64,000 bases of DNA, taken from the NCBI RefSeq assembly GCF_000526495.1, contig NZ_JAGE01000001.1, positions 372,001 through 436,000 of the forward strand, written 5' to 3'. The stretch comes from Ruminiclostridium josui JCM 17888 (lineage in GTDB: Bacteria; Bacillota; Clostridia; Acetivibrionales; DSM-1351). Positions 18,544-28,235 of this stretch are shown piece by piece. Both the position numbers and the translations under genes were made by a program. How positions within the stretch are numbered: position 1 is the first letter of the stretch; every line of letters begins with the position of its first letter. Below the pieces are notes generated by a model, which was not told the DNA's origin, did not search any database, and saw only the letters and a program-made list of their open reading frames with translations.

Positions 18544-19545
18544 ATGATAACCAACGAAGTATACGAAACAATCGATGAACTTTTAGGAGACAAGGACAAA
18601 AGATATTTCAGCAGTGGCTTCAAGAATGTCAAACACCTTTTCAATGACATTTCAATTAGTCTTTTCCGAAATGAATTAACAGCTAAATGTTCAGCCATAT
18701 ATCCTGAAAACTGGTCAATAAAAGAAAATGGAACTGTTTTAAAACCACATGTAAGCACACTTGATATTTTGGTGTTTGCATTCTGTTTAAATACACTCTT
18801 TGTAAGCCATATTTATCAACTAAACAACACTCAAATTGATGATATGTGGATAAAAAAAGTTACGATAAAAGCAGGCAGTAATCCCGAATATAACCTTGAA
18901 GAAATTGATATTCACACCAATTTCCTAGGCACCTCCAAAACCGATGATGTCCGCTATAACTCGGTGTTTTCAAACGAAATTGCAGGATTTAATGTTGTCA
19001 TTGAAATAGAACATTTCATTAACAGTATAACTACGGAAGATATTTACTACAGCAGCATGAACTGTGCAGGTAGTACTATTGCAGGTTATTGTAGACAATT
19101 GGTAGATAAGAATAAAATATATGATTTATCGAATATTTACATTGATAAGAATAGCCAATCCCTTTATTCCAATGTAAATATAAGAAAGACGGAAGCAATT
19201 TCAGACAACAATATTTATTCTATCATAGACCTGTTTGCCTGTGCATCTCAACAGATGCAGGCACTTATATACCGGATTGATAACATAGAACGTAAATGCT
19301 CCAACAACTTGTGGATGAGAAAAGTTAACATTGAATATAAAAAGCCTATAAGCACCCTTAAAAGCTTCAGGCAATCTGTTTCTATCAGCAAATCGAAAAT
19401 TCTCAGTATGAAAGGTAGTATCTGGCGAATAGCCGACTTTATATGTGTAGTGGATTCCCCCTCGAATCCATTAAGTGTAAGTGTTAGTCTTGCACATGAA
19501 ATTCCTGAATCAGTTAATAATACCGGACATAAAAAAGTGTCCTGA
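18544..19545 (+). CDS. AvrD family protein (putative syringolide-type signal synthase)
   Basis: A 333-residue protein. The opening IDELLGDKDKRYFSSGFK, the segment LKPHVSTLDILVFA, MWIKKVTIKAGSNPEYNLEEI and the central IEIEHFI fit the AvrD family. The founding member, from Pseudomonas syringae, directs synthesis of acyl-glycoside elicitors (syringolides), and the fold is thought to resemble hot-dog dehydratases. The assignment is from remembered family patterns. The ATG at 18544 is 8 bp after GGAG. It is 63 bp upstream of a kinase-like gene and faces a two-component system. The product in this organism is unknown. Confidence 0.65.
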   Translation: MITNEVYETIDELLGDKDKRYFSSGFKNVKHLFNDISISLFRNELTAKCSAIYPENWSIKENGTVLKPHVSTLDILVFAFCLNTLFVSHIYQLNNTQIDDMWIKKVTIKAGSNPEYNLEEIDIHTNFLGTSKTDDVRYNSVFSNEIAGFNVVIEIEHFINSITTEDIYYSSMNCAGSTIAGYCRQLVDKNKIYDLSNIYIDKNSQSLYSNVNIRKTEAISDNNIYSIIDLFACASQQMQALIYRIDNIERKCSNNLWMRKVNIEYKKPISTLKSFRQSVSISKSKILSMKGSIWRIADFICVVDSPSNPLSVSVSLAHEIPESVNNTGHKKVS

Positions 19546-19608
19546 TTTTACAGTGCATTAAAAATATTATGTGTGTGATATCTTATTTACAAAGGGGATA
19601 GTCATAAA

Positions 19609-20250
19609 ATGAACAAGGATTTGCGTATAGCCATATCCGGTACATTTGCAACAGGAAAAACAACCTTGGCTGTAGCTTTGGGAGAACTTACGGCAGTACC
19701 TATGATTTCTGTAAAAAGTTTAGAAGAAGTGACTTCTTTACATTTCCCCGGGAAAACCATAGATCAATGCTCTCCATTTGAATACTACCAAATATGTATC
19801 TATCGCTTTTTAGAGCAGGTTATGAGTGAAAAGCGAGTACAGGGTAACTTTATAGTAGACGGAACATTAATAGAATCTTACATTTACGGTCAAGTTAAAC
19901 TTAATTCGTTGAATTATACACCTTTTAGCTTCAATCTATTTGCAAACAATTTAGGAATTATTACTCATAAAAATATATATGAAAACTTTTATAAAAGCCT
20001 TGGTAATGTTTTTAAGGAATACTGTCGAAGAAACTATCACTCCTTTATACATTTGCCTGTCGAATCAACTGCTACCCAAGAAGACAATCATTATTATTCT
20101 GATAAAGTCCGTAAGACTTGTGATGAAATGATAATAAGTGCCTTAGAGGAGATAGGGATAGAATACTATATCATTACCGGAAGTACGGAAGAACGTTTAA
20201 AAAAAATAATGAATATTTACGGTATCAAGCCTAAAAATCAATTACTTTAA
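19609..20250 (+). CDS. P-loop kinase-like ATP-binding protein
   Basis: A 213-residue protein with Walker A GTFATGKTT at residues 12-20, a NadR/thymidylate-kinase-like layout (VDGTLIESYIYG as a Walker-B-like strand) and a C-terminal strand ending YYIITGSTEERLKKI. It resembles small AAA_28-type kinases that phosphorylate nucleotides or other small molecules. The substrate is unknown. It is probably co-transcribed with the AvrD-like gene and could modify its substrate or product. Its 3' end overlaps the convergent response-regulator gene by 9 bp. Confidence 0.7.
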   Translation: MNKDLRIAISGTFATGKTTLAVALGELTAVPMISVKSLEEVTSLHFPGKTIDQCSPFEYYQICIYRFLEQVMSEKRVQGNFIVDGTLIESYIYGQVKLNSLNYTPFSFNLFANNLGIITHKNIYENFYKSLGNVFKEYCRRNYHSFIHLPVESTATQEDNHYYSDKVRKTCDEMIISALEEIGIEYYIITGSTEERLKKIMNIYGIKPKNQLL

Positions 20251-20865
20251 GATTCCCTTGGAATTAATTTTTTTAATAGCTTGTTTACAATTGCTAACAT
20301 TCATTTTTTTTAAAAGTTTATTTATTTGTGCTTTAATGGTTCCCGGTGACTTAAAAAGTACTTCAGATATTTTTGATTGGGAGTAACCTTTCCGTACCAA
20401 ATTAAGAATTTCTTTTTCCGCATTGGACAAAGCAGCTACCTGTTCCTCCTCCTTCATTCTAGAGTACTCTTTTAATAAAACCTCCACGGGTGATACCTTA
20501 TTGTGAACGGCACGGATAGCCGAAGGTATTTCCGTATAATTGCTTTTAAGTATATAGTTTACAGCGCCAGCAGTAAAGGAATTTCTAATAACCTCTTCAG
20601 ACTCAATGGACGTGAGCATGATTATTTTCACATTTTTAGTCTGACTTATTTCTGCAGCAGCATATACTCCATCCATGTTGTTTTCACTTAAATTTATGTC
20701 CATTAAAATAATATCCACATCTTTGTTTTCAGCCATTTCCATGGCATCTTTTTGAGTGGAGGCAATAGCTACAACACATAAGTCTTCCTCATTGTCCAAA
20801 AAAGTTTTTAAAGAGCTTGCCCATACAGGGTCGTCCTCAACAATTGCGACTGATATTTTTTTCAT
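20242..20865 (-). CDS. Response regulator, receiver plus LuxR/NarL-type HTH
   Basis: A 207-residue regulator. The receiver domain (1-120) has acidic pair EDD at 10-12, phospho-acceptor Asp in IILMDINLSE near residue 57, MLTS and the conserved Lys in ILKS. A LuxR-type helix-turn-helix follows (SNAEKEILNLVRKGYSQSKISEVL). It is encoded directly after its histidine kinase, one base apart. Confidence 0.92.
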   Translation of the reverse strand: MKKISVAIVEDDPVWASSLKTFLDNEEDLCVVAIASTQKDAMEMAENKDVDIILMDINLSENNMDGVYAAAEISQTKNVKIIMLTSIESEEVIRNSFTAGAVNYILKSNYTEIPSAIRAVHNKVSPVEVLLKEYSRMKEEEQVAALSNAEKEILNLVRKGYSQSKISEVLFKSPGTIKAQINKLLKKMNVSNCKQAIKKINSKGILK

Positions 20866-22245
20866 TTATACCACCTTTTTAACCTTTTTTGATAAAAACT
20901 TTAAAATCACTGCTGTTCCATTATTTCCATCACTTTCTACCTCTATATCTCCACCGTGCTTATGCATTACGTTGTAGCAATAAGATAACCCAAGACCAAA
21001 ATTCATGCTGTTTTTCTTAGTAGAAAAGAATGGATCAAAAATACGTGCAAGATTACTTGGAGATATTCCAGGTCCGTTATCTCGAACTTCAACTGTTAAG
21101 ATTTTTTTGCTTTCAACAACATGAATACCTATTTCTCCACCGGGTTGAAGTGCTTCAACTGCATTTTTCAAAATATTATTCAAAACCTCCTGTATATGTA
21201 CGGCATCACACAATAGTACAGTACCAAATTGACCATATGAATAATAACGCTTAATTGAAATATTTTTTTCTTTAATATGTACTATCATGAGGTTCAATGA
21301 GTTCTCTATAATATCCGCTAAATTATGGTAATCCTCTTTTATTTCTATCTCATGCATATAATCCTTAATCCTAGTCACTAAGGTCATAAGGTAATCTGTT
21401 GATGCTGTAATGTTCTTCGTATTTTCACCGATATATCTATCGAATATCTCTTTATCAAAGTAAGTTTGCGAGGAATTTATATTCCTAGTACATAAAGAAA
21501 TCTTTAATATCTCATTTTTTATTGCGTGGGTTAAAATTTGGGTTCCTGAGCTGATTGACTGCATAGTGCTATCCAGACGGTTTTTTTCAAATTTTATTTT
21601 TATCCCCAGAAAACCATATTTTACAACTAGCAGGCAGTATAAAACGGCTACCACACAAACTACTACTATATTAAATTTCCATAGATTTTTTATTCCAAGA
21701 ATGGGAAGAAAAAAGTTTATAAGCCATCCGAATATTGTAGTAGGTATTATAAAAATACCTACTAGGAATAAGTTTTTCTTTTTTAGTATGCTAACCGTTT
21801 TAAAATATCCAAAAAGCAATATTATATTTGACAAAATTATTCCAAAGGTAGACCATAGAGTCAAATACTTGTATGAAGGCTTAATTGTAGGATACATAAA
21901 ATCATTTATTGGAAGAAATACGTAAATCAACACAACGGGAATAAGTAAAATCCACATCAGCAATTTATTATACTTACATTTGAATATTAATGTTAAACTT
22001 AAACTGAACATTAATAGTGTATAAGGGTAAAATACAAAAGAAATTGACGTAAGAATACAAATAATTAGCTTAACATGATTGTTTACATTAGGTGCAGCAA
22101 GTACATTAATGCTGTCTGCTAAATAACGCAGCCCTACACAAAAGGCAGCAGAACTGAGCCATCTGTTACACTCACTTTTAAAATCCACAATTAATATAAT
22201 AATTGAAATTATCCATATTAGAATCAATGAAATAATAAATGTCAT
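20866..22245 (-). CDS. Sensor histidine kinase with multi-TM sensor domain
   Basis: A 459-residue kinase. Residues 1-210 form about seven membrane helices with short loops, like 7TM-type or ComP-like sensors for lipophilic or extracellular signals. Then come the H box (THAIKNEILK), the N box (EVLNNILKNAVEAL), G1 (DNGPGIS), the F box (FDPFFSTKK) and G2 (GLGLSYC). It is first in a two-gene operon with the response regulator and convergent with the AvrD-like genes. Confidence 0.92.
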   Translation of the reverse strand: MTFIISLILIWIISIIILIVDFKSECNRWLSSAAFCVGLRYLADSINVLAAPNVNNHVKLIICILTSISFVFYPYTLLMFSLSLTLIFKCKYNKLLMWILLIPVVLIYVFLPINDFMYPTIKPSYKYLTLWSTFGIILSNIILLFGYFKTVSILKKKNLFLVGIFIIPTTIFGWLINFFLPILGIKNLWKFNIVVVCVVAVLYCLLVVKYGFLGIKIKFEKNRLDSTMQSISSGTQILTHAIKNEILKISLCTRNINSSQTYFDKEIFDRYIGENTKNITASTDYLMTLVTRIKDYMHEIEIKEDYHNLADIIENSLNLMIVHIKEKNISIKRYYSYGQFGTVLLCDAVHIQEVLNNILKNAVEALQPGGEIGIHVVESKKILTVEVRDNGPGISPSNLARIFDPFFSTKKNSMNFGLGLSYCYNVMHKHGGDIEVESDGNNGTAVILKFLSKKVKKVV

Positions 22246-22412
22246 TTAATTCCCCCTTTGCTTAAAGCCGCAAGGAGTATGTAGTGTGTTAATTGCAGCT
22301 GTGTCTTCTAAAATATAAATCTTTTGCTTTTTATGTCAAAGTATTATATCATGCATAATATATGAAAATTGTCATTTTTTGTATTGTATTTTTTATTTTT
22401 TATAAACAACAA

Positions 22413-22439
22413 CCCATCATAAAGTGATTTTCTGATGGG
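22413..22439 (-). terminator. Probable terminator of the Gfo/MFS operon
   Basis: CCCATCA and TGATGGG pair around a 13-nt loop, followed on the minus strand by a T-rich stretch broken by G and A. It lies 50 bp after the stop of the last operon gene. Confidence 0.55.
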
Positions 22440-22491
22440 CAGACTAATTATATCATTAACCTATTAAAACTTATTCTGTTGGATTGATTTT

Positions 22492-23511
22492 CTAATCATA
22501 AACATTCACTGTTTTATCCTTTGCTTGAGCTTCAGCACAAGCCATAACTAGCTTTAGCGCTCTCAACCCTTCTTCTCCCGATATGGCCGGAATAGTTCCG
22601 TTTACAATACTGTCCAAAAAACTATCTGCAATACCCGATGTTTCCTGTTTATTAAAATTATAACAAATTTTCTCATTATCAGACTTTGTAACAATCAATG
22701 GATACCGAGGATTATTGTAAATTTCTATGGTGCCTTTAGAACAATAAAGTACAGTACTTTTATCCATATCCCCATAATAAGTCCAGCTTGCTGCCAATGT
22801 ACCAATAATCCCGGATTTTGTTCTCAACAGACAAACACTATTGTCAGGAGTTTCAACTAATTCTCCATTTTCACGCTTTTTATCCCTAACAGCGGAGAAA
22901 GCTTTTATTTGATTTATACGATCATCTATTAGCCATTCAATTAAGTTTAATTTATGGACACCAAGATCTGCCAAAACTCCTGTCGATGAACTTTCGTCAT
23001 CAAAAAACCATGAATTCATGCTTTGATTTACACTCCAGTACTCCGGCCCTCTATGTCCGAAAGTGGTTCGAAAACTAAGTACTCTTCCCATTTCACCGCT
23101 TTTAACTATTTCTCTTGCTTTTTTGTGGGCGAACTCAAGTTTCATGTCATGGGCAATCATTAGACACTTTTTTGTTCTGGCTGCAGCTTCCAACATTTCT
23201 TTCCCTTCGTCAATGGTCACAGCTATCGGCTTTTCGCACAAAACATGTTTTCCTGCTTCCATGGCAGCAATGCTCATCTTTGCATGATATTTATTGGGTG
23301 AGCATATACAAACTGCCTGCACTGCCGGGTCCTCCAGCATCTTTTCATAATCTGAATATACCTTTCCTCCATATTTTAATGCAAGAAATTCTGCTTTTTC
23401 ATTAGAAGGGTTAAAATAACCGATAATTTTAGATAATGGATTAGTAGCAAATTCCGGAGCGTGACGATATCTTGCAATAGCTCCGCATCCTACAATACCT
23501 ACTCCAATCAT
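22492..23511 (-). CDS. Gfo/Idh/MocA family oxidoreductase
   Basis: A 339-residue NAD(P)-dependent dehydrogenase. The N-terminal Rossmann motif is VGIVGCGAIARYRH, the family lysine lies in CEKPIAVT, and the active-site region is DLGVHKLNLIEWL. It would oxidise or reduce a sugar, cyclitol or related polyol. It is third in a three-gene operon with an MFS transporter and a second dehydrogenase of the family, which suggests uptake and conversion of one carbohydrate. Confidence 0.88.
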   Translation of the reverse strand: MIGVGIVGCGAIARYRHAPEFATNPLSKIIGYFNPSNEKAEFLALKYGGKVYSDYEKMLEDPAVQAVCICSPNKYHAKMSIAAMEAGKHVLCEKPIAVTIDEGKEMLEAAARTKKCLMIAHDMKLEFAHKKAREIVKSGEMGRVLSFRTTFGHRGPEYWSVNQSMNSWFFDDESSSTGVLADLGVHKLNLIEWLIDDRINQIKAFSAVRDKKRENGELVETPDNSVCLLRTKSGIIGTLAASWTYYGDMDKSTVLYCSKGTIEIYNNPRYPLIVTKSDNEKICYNFNKQETSGIADSFLDSIVNGTIPAISGEEGLRALKLVMACAEAQAKDKTVNVYD

Positions 23512-23513
23512 TT

Positions 23514-24797
23514 TTATATCTCCTTTATAGACAATTTTTTAGATAAACCATCAACTTCTTTTTTCTTTGATACTTTTTCCTCTAACCCATCTTTAAATAC
23601 TAAAATGAATGGCAGGAACATAACTGCATTGACAATCAGTGGTACACTCCAGAAAGCGGAGTAATTAACAACTCCCGCTACAGTTGTTTCAAACATTGTT
23701 ACAGCCCTTCCAGCAGACAAGTTTCCTAAGGACGCACCTACTCCATATGCAAGCATTATTATTATCTGCTGAACTCCCGGCCGGGCCGTACTATCTTTGC
23801 ATTGGCTGTCAAGGTAGATACACGATGCAGTGAAAAAGAAGGCTGATGCCATACCATGACAAACAAGTGCAGATACTACAGTCGGAAAAGCGGGACTTAT
23901 AAGCAGTGCCACAAATCTCCACAAATTACTTACCAGACCGATTATCAACACCTTTTTGAAGTCCTTGCGTACTATAAAGTATCCAAGAACTCCAAGTGCC
24001 ACAGCCTCAGCTATTTGTGCCACACTCATCAAGGGCATAATATTAGCTTCTCCGTAATTGCTCTGCTGTAAATAAGGTCCGATACCAAACAAATAGTATT
24101 GAAATGAGGTAAATGTAATAAAAACCATTGCCGCAAGAAACAGATTTTGTGGCTTTGTAAAAACGGCCAGTGCTTCTCGCGGTACAAGAGACTTTCGACT
24201 GCCAGGCTTTATTTTTTTAACAGGCAAAGAAAAGGTATACATAAATAGTATAAAGGAAATGGCTGCTGAGATTTTTAATGCATCCGCCATCCTGTTTATG
24301 GCCATAATACCTGAGAGATCTCTTATCCACACAAAGCTAAATAGCCATCCGGCCGCTATCCAACCGATAGAGCCCCACATCTGGATACCGCCAAAATTTT
24401 TCTTTGCATTCTCCTCATGATGGAATACTACTGCAGATACGCATCCATTTGTACATCCAAAGGATAGTGTATAAAGTAAATATGAAACAAGCACCAATTC
24501 AAACCTTGTCTGAAGCGTAAGTATAGTCATAAATACTGCAGCAACCAAATGGCAAATTCCAAGAAGGCGATTTACTGTTAATATTTTATCTGCAATCAAC
24601 GTTCCCATAACAGATGATAAAATTGTAGTTATCCCCGATACTGAAAGTATAATTCCTGTTTGATCCCCGGAAAAATTCAGGCATTTTATTAAGTATAAAC
24701 TCATAATCGGACAAGTTATTCCTGAAATAAAGAATTGTAAAAACATTAGCAAAGAGAGTCTTGATCTTATAAAATTATTATTTTTCGTATTTTTCAT
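23514..24797 (-). CDS. MFS transporter
   Basis: A 427-residue protein with about twelve membrane helices, a central cytoplasmic loop (LPVKKIKPGSRKSLVPREA) and a charged tail. The pattern is near the nucleoside/phenylpropionate branches of the major facilitator superfamily. Its start is 14 bp after one dehydrogenase and its stop 2 bp before the other, so it probably imports their substrate. The substrate is not identifiable from sequence. Confidence 0.82.
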   Translation of the reverse strand: MKNTKNNNFIRSRLSLLMFLQFFISGITCPIMSLYLIKCLNFSGDQTGIILSVSGITTILSSVMGTLIADKILTVNRLLGICHLVAAVFMTILTLQTRFELVLVSYLLYTLSFGCTNGCVSAVVFHHEENAKKNFGGIQMWGSIGWIAAGWLFSFVWIRDLSGIMAINRMADALKISAAISFILFMYTFSLPVKKIKPGSRKSLVPREALAVFTKPQNLFLAAMVFITFTSFQYYLFGIGPYLQQSNYGEANIMPLMSVAQIAEAVALGVLGYFIVRKDFKKVLIIGLVSNLWRFVALLISPAFPTVVSALVCHGMASAFFFTASCIYLDSQCKDSTARPGVQQIIIMLAYGVGASLGNLSAGRAVTMFETTVAGVVNYSAFWSVPLIVNAVMFLPFILVFKDGLEEKVSKKKEVDGLSKKLSIKEI

Positions 24798-24810
24798 AGC
24801 ACTCCCTTCT

Positions 24811-25986
24811 CTAAGCTGTAAGGCCCTTTAGCAATTTTTCTTCTTTTATCCAGTCTGCAGGTTCTATAGGATCGAATACAGTCCTTATTTTCTGCGGTCC
24901 ACTGAAGCTGCGTGCATTTTCCAGTACATCAATTATTTCCATTACATGAAGTGCATGGCTCATATCCAAACGGCATTTTCTTTTATGTAAAATAGCATCC
25001 GCGAGTTCTGCTACTCCTTTTGCCCAGTCCACATTTACTTCATCCTGGCTTCTGAACTTAAAATCTTCGGGTCTTTCAAATTCATATTCTTTCTTCTCCG
25101 TTAAATATACATGTGAGTTCTCACGGTTTTTGGAATCGGAAGTTATCCTCTTCTGAATGTATACTTTTTGTTGAACATTCCAATACAAATCATCAGTAGT
25201 AATTACTCCCTCATCCCCTACAATCATCAGTGAATGATTATGTGGTGCAACTGAGCCTATTGTCAATCTTGCTACCATACCTGATCTGAATTCCAGGCAT
25301 GCTTCGCTATAATCCGGCCCAAGGTCTTCTATCCTGTCTTTATTTATTTTATTTGGTACAAGGCAACGAGTGTATGCCTGAACTTCCTTAACAGGTCCGA
25401 AAAATGCAGTAAGTAATGTAAGGCAATACCCTGCATGTTCCAAAAGACTTCCTACCCGAAACTCGTTTTCATATGGCCATTCAGTTCCTGTTCTGCTTAT
25501 CCAAGTCCAGTAACGCATATTATGTACAGCACCGTCGTCAAGCTGTGCGTATGCAAGAATAGGATGTCCGATTTCTTCGTCTCTCAAGGCTTTCATTATT
25601 CCCTGTGCATATTCTCCTAAAAGAATGCTCGGTGCCGATGCAATAAATAACTTTCTTTCTTTTGCCAAGTTCACCAGCTTTGATGCTTCATCAAAATCCA
25701 TTCCCATAGGCTTTTCAGTGTATACATGTTTATTAGCCATAAGCACTGCTCTTGAAACTTCATAATGGCTGTGTGGATTTGTGCAATTTAAAACAATTGC
25801 TATCTCCTGCTCCTTCAGTAAATCCTCAACAGTGCTGAAATGCTTAGCTCCATAAAACTTTGCAAACTTTTTTGCTCTGTCGATATTAATATCCGTTACT
25901 CCTACAAGCTCTAGCTCGGGGTGGTTCGGTAGTGTTGTTGCATAGTAATTAGCGATATAACCGCATCCTACAATACCAATTTTCAT
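24811..25986 (-). CDS. Gfo/Idh/MocA family oxidoreductase
   Basis: A 391-residue dehydrogenase with Rossmann motif IGIVGCGYIANYYA, conserved TEKPMGMDF and a substrate region around GSLLEHAGYCLTLL. The C-terminal tail is longer than in the paralogue at 22492. It is first in the operon, and its upstream region holds two inverted repeats that may bind a regulator. Confidence 0.88.
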   Translation of the reverse strand: MKIGIVGCGYIANYYATTLPNHPELELVGVTDINIDRAKKFAKFYGAKHFSTVEDLLKEQEIAIVLNCTNPHSHYEVSRAVLMANKHVYTEKPMGMDFDEASKLVNLAKERKLFIASAPSILLGEYAQGIMKALRDEEIGHPILAYAQLDDGAVHNMRYWTWISRTGTEWPYENEFRVGSLLEHAGYCLTLLTAFFGPVKEVQAYTRCLVPNKINKDRIEDLGPDYSEACLEFRSGMVARLTIGSVAPHNHSLMIVGDEGVITTDDLYWNVQQKVYIQKRITSDSKNRENSHVYLTEKKEYEFERPEDFKFRSQDEVNVDWAKGVAELADAILHKRKCRLDMSHALHVMEIIDVLENARSFSGPQKIRTVFDPIEPADWIKEEKLLKGLTA

Positions 25987-26071
25987 AATAGTTAATCCTC
26001 CGATTCTTCATAGTATCTTAGTTTGATCACGGCCAATTCAATGTAACCGGCGTTTGTGTGTATTTTGCAAT

Positions 26072-26086
26072 ATAACGGTCCGTTAT
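26072..26086. promoter_or_regulatory. Perfect palindrome upstream of the Gfo/MFS operon
   Basis: ATAACGG and CCGTTAT flank a single T. It lies 86 bp upstream of the start of the first dehydrogenase gene and looks like an operator. The regulator is not known. Confidence 0.5.
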
Positions 26087-26110
26087 TGTATATCATTATA
26101 AAGTTACCAA

Positions 26111-26157
26111 TTTGAGTTGGGTAGTTATAACATTTATATAACCTTATCCAATTCAAA
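26111..26157. promoter_or_regulatory. Long inverted repeat in the divergent intergenic region
   Basis: TTTGAGTTGG pairs with CCAATTCAAA, and inside GTTATA pairs with TATAAC, around a short centre. The region from 25987 to 26461 separates divergent genes and otherwise shows only AT-rich sequence plus the other two repeats listed here. Confidence 0.5.
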
Positions 26158-26316
26158 CTGCCATATTTTACGAAATTATATATAAAAAGCTACAAGAAAG
26201 TAACCTTTTTGTAATTGTAAAGTAACTTTAATATAAATTTCTTTAAAACTATGATAAAATATTAATATTCATAATAAAAGACGTGTATTTTTAGGGGCAA
26301 ATTAAAACTTTATATT

Positions 26317-26350
26317 TGATACATATATGCAGCTGATACATATATACGGC
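26317..26350. repeat. Tandem 17-bp direct repeat upstream of the wall hydrolase
   Basis: TGATACATATATGCAGC is followed at once by TGATACATATATACGGC (15 of 17 identical). It is about 110 bp upstream of the NlpC/P60 gene and could be a double binding site. Confidence 0.55.
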
Positions 26351-26461
26351 TATTCTTCTATTTTTTAATTCTTTCAGATATTCTTTTGTTTATCTTTATG
26401 TTCCTATTTATACATTTCTTTTTTTGAAAATTTCGTAAATTCAAAATGAAGTGGAGAGATT

Positions 26462-28093
26462 ATGAACTTAAAGAAGATTAAAAGTTTGATAAGTGATATA
26501 CCTAAGAAAATTAGCAATTATAAAAATAAATATCCTTCAAAATATAAATATATAATTATTTCATGTTCAGGTGCAGCAGCCTTGGCACTAACGGCAGCAA
26601 TTGCTTTTACTCTGCCTACCTCAAGCTCAAAATTCGTTGCTACAGGTAAACAGGAAAGCACAGCTTCAGTACCTAACAAAACAACACCCCAGAAGTATTC
26701 GAAAACCACGTCTGAATCAACTGTTTTAAATAAAACATCCCGTGGTAGTAATCCTATGAATCCTTTACAAGGAGATATTATAAAGTTAGGAGTTAAAGAT
26801 AGTACTGTAACTGTTATTCAAAAAAAACTTATGGAGTTGGATTATCTAGAAATTGATGAACCAACTGAAGAATTCGGAGAGCCGGTGAAATTCGCAATAG
26901 AATTATTTCAACGAAAAAATAAGTTACCTATAACCGGTGAAGTTGATGCCAAAACATACGAGCTTTTGCTTTCAGAAGATGCAAAAGAGTATACAGTTTA
27001 TCTCGGGGCGGAAGGTACTGATGTACAGCAACTTCAAGAACGTCTGTATGAATTGGGCTACATAAATAAAGCAACTGGTTATTTCGGTACAGATACCGAC
27101 ACCGCTGTAAAGGAGTTTCAGAAAAGAAACGGTCTTTACGATGACGGTAATGTAGGTAAGCAGACAAGAGAAATTTTATATTCGGCAAAAGCAGTTCCAA
27201 TGTCCTTTTACTTGGGCGATGAAAACAGTGAAATACTTCAATATAAACAGAGATTATACGAGCTTGGTTATCTGACTGCAAAACCCAACGGCAAGTATGA
27301 CGATGATACCGTTCTTGCAGTAAAGCGTTTTCAGGAAAATAACGGTTTGATTTCTGATGGTTTTATAGGTCCGGTTACAAAAGATTTGCTTATGTCTGCA
27401 GATGCAACTGAAAATGCACTGGATATAGGCGATAGCGGAGAGGATGTAACAAAAGTTCAGACATACCTTAAAAAGCTTGGATATTTGAAAGGTGTAACTG
27501 GTTATTTCGGCTCCGACACACATAATGCTGTTCTTAACTTCCAGTCTAGAAATGGTTTGGGACAGGACGGTAAAGTAGGTTCACAAACTATAGCAAAACT
27601 TTTATCTCCAAATGCAAGAAAATGGACCGGCAGTTCAGGAAGCAGCTCAAGCGGTAACAATTCAGAAGGTTCAAGTAATTCTGGTGGAGGAACCAATTCC
27701 GGTGGAAACAGTGGTGGAAGCTATGTAAGTCCTAGCGTTGAGCGACTTATTTCAGTTGCAAAATCAAAACTGGGTAGCAGGTATGTATATGGTGCAAAAG
27801 GGCCAAATACCTTTGATTGTTCGGGATTTGTTTACTGGGTATTAAAGAATTCAGGAGTCAAACAAAGTTATATGACCTCGGGAGGATGGGCCGGAAATGG
27901 TAGATATAGAAGGATTTCCAGTATGAGTAGTATTAAACGCGGTGATATTATTACATACAACGGACATGTGGGTATTGCATTAGGCGGCAACCAAATGATT
28001 GATGCATCGTCAAGTCAGGGACGAGTTCGTATTACAAATATAACTTCTTCCTATTGGACAAGGAATTTTATTTGTGCATTTAGAATATTTTAA
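26462..28093 (+). CDS. Secreted peptidoglycan hydrolase: four PG-binding repeats and an NlpC/P60 domain
   Basis: A 543-residue protein. A membrane anchor or signal lies at about 30-52, followed by a Ser/Thr-rich linker. Four PG_binding_1 modules follow (about 100-400), each ending in a variant of TGYFGSDTHNAVLNFQSRNGL. A Gly/Ser/Asn-rich linker leads to the C-terminal NlpC/P60 endopeptidase with catalytic Cys in FDCSGFVYWVL and His in GHVGIALGG. It cleaves stem-peptide bonds in the cell wall. It is a single gene with a strong terminator. Confidence 0.92.
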   Translation: MNLKKIKSLISDIPKKISNYKNKYPSKYKYIIISCSGAAALALTAAIAFTLPTSSSKFVATGKQESTASVPNKTTPQKYSKTTSESTVLNKTSRGSNPMNPLQGDIIKLGVKDSTVTVIQKKLMELDYLEIDEPTEEFGEPVKFAIELFQRKNKLPITGEVDAKTYELLLSEDAKEYTVYLGAEGTDVQQLQERLYELGYINKATGYFGTDTDTAVKEFQKRNGLYDDGNVGKQTREILYSAKAVPMSFYLGDENSEILQYKQRLYELGYLTAKPNGKYDDDTVLAVKRFQENNGLISDGFIGPVTKDLLMSADATENALDIGDSGEDVTKVQTYLKKLGYLKGVTGYFGSDTHNAVLNFQSRNGLGQDGKVGSQTIAKLLSPNARKWTGSSGSSSSGNNSEGSSNSGGGTNSGGNSGGSYVSPSVERLISVAKSKLGSRYVYGAKGPNTFDCSGFVYWVLKNSGVKQSYMTSGGWAGNGRYRRISSMSSIKRGDIITYNGHVGIALGGNQMIDASSSQGRVRITNITSSYWTRNFICAFRIF

Positions 28094-28100
28094 TTACCCT

Positions 28101-28153
28101 AAAAATGACTAACCTAAGACCAACAATAAATGGGTCCGGTTAGTCATTTTTTT
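28101..28153 (+). terminator. Terminator of the wall hydrolase gene
   Basis: AAAAATGACTAACC pairs with GGTTAGTCATTTTT and is followed by more T. It starts 8 bp past the stop. Confidence 0.85.
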
Positions 28154-28235
28154 CAGTTAATACAACGTTATATATTGCATTTTTAACCAAATTTCCATCA
28201 AGTATGTTTACTAATTATCAAAAGACCAATAAGCC

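Noticed and set aside
20242..20250. Overlap of the kinase and response-regulator genes as a sign of a fused system
   Set aside because: The genes are convergent, so the 9-bp overlap is only of 3' ends and not evidence of co-translation. It was kept only as positional context.
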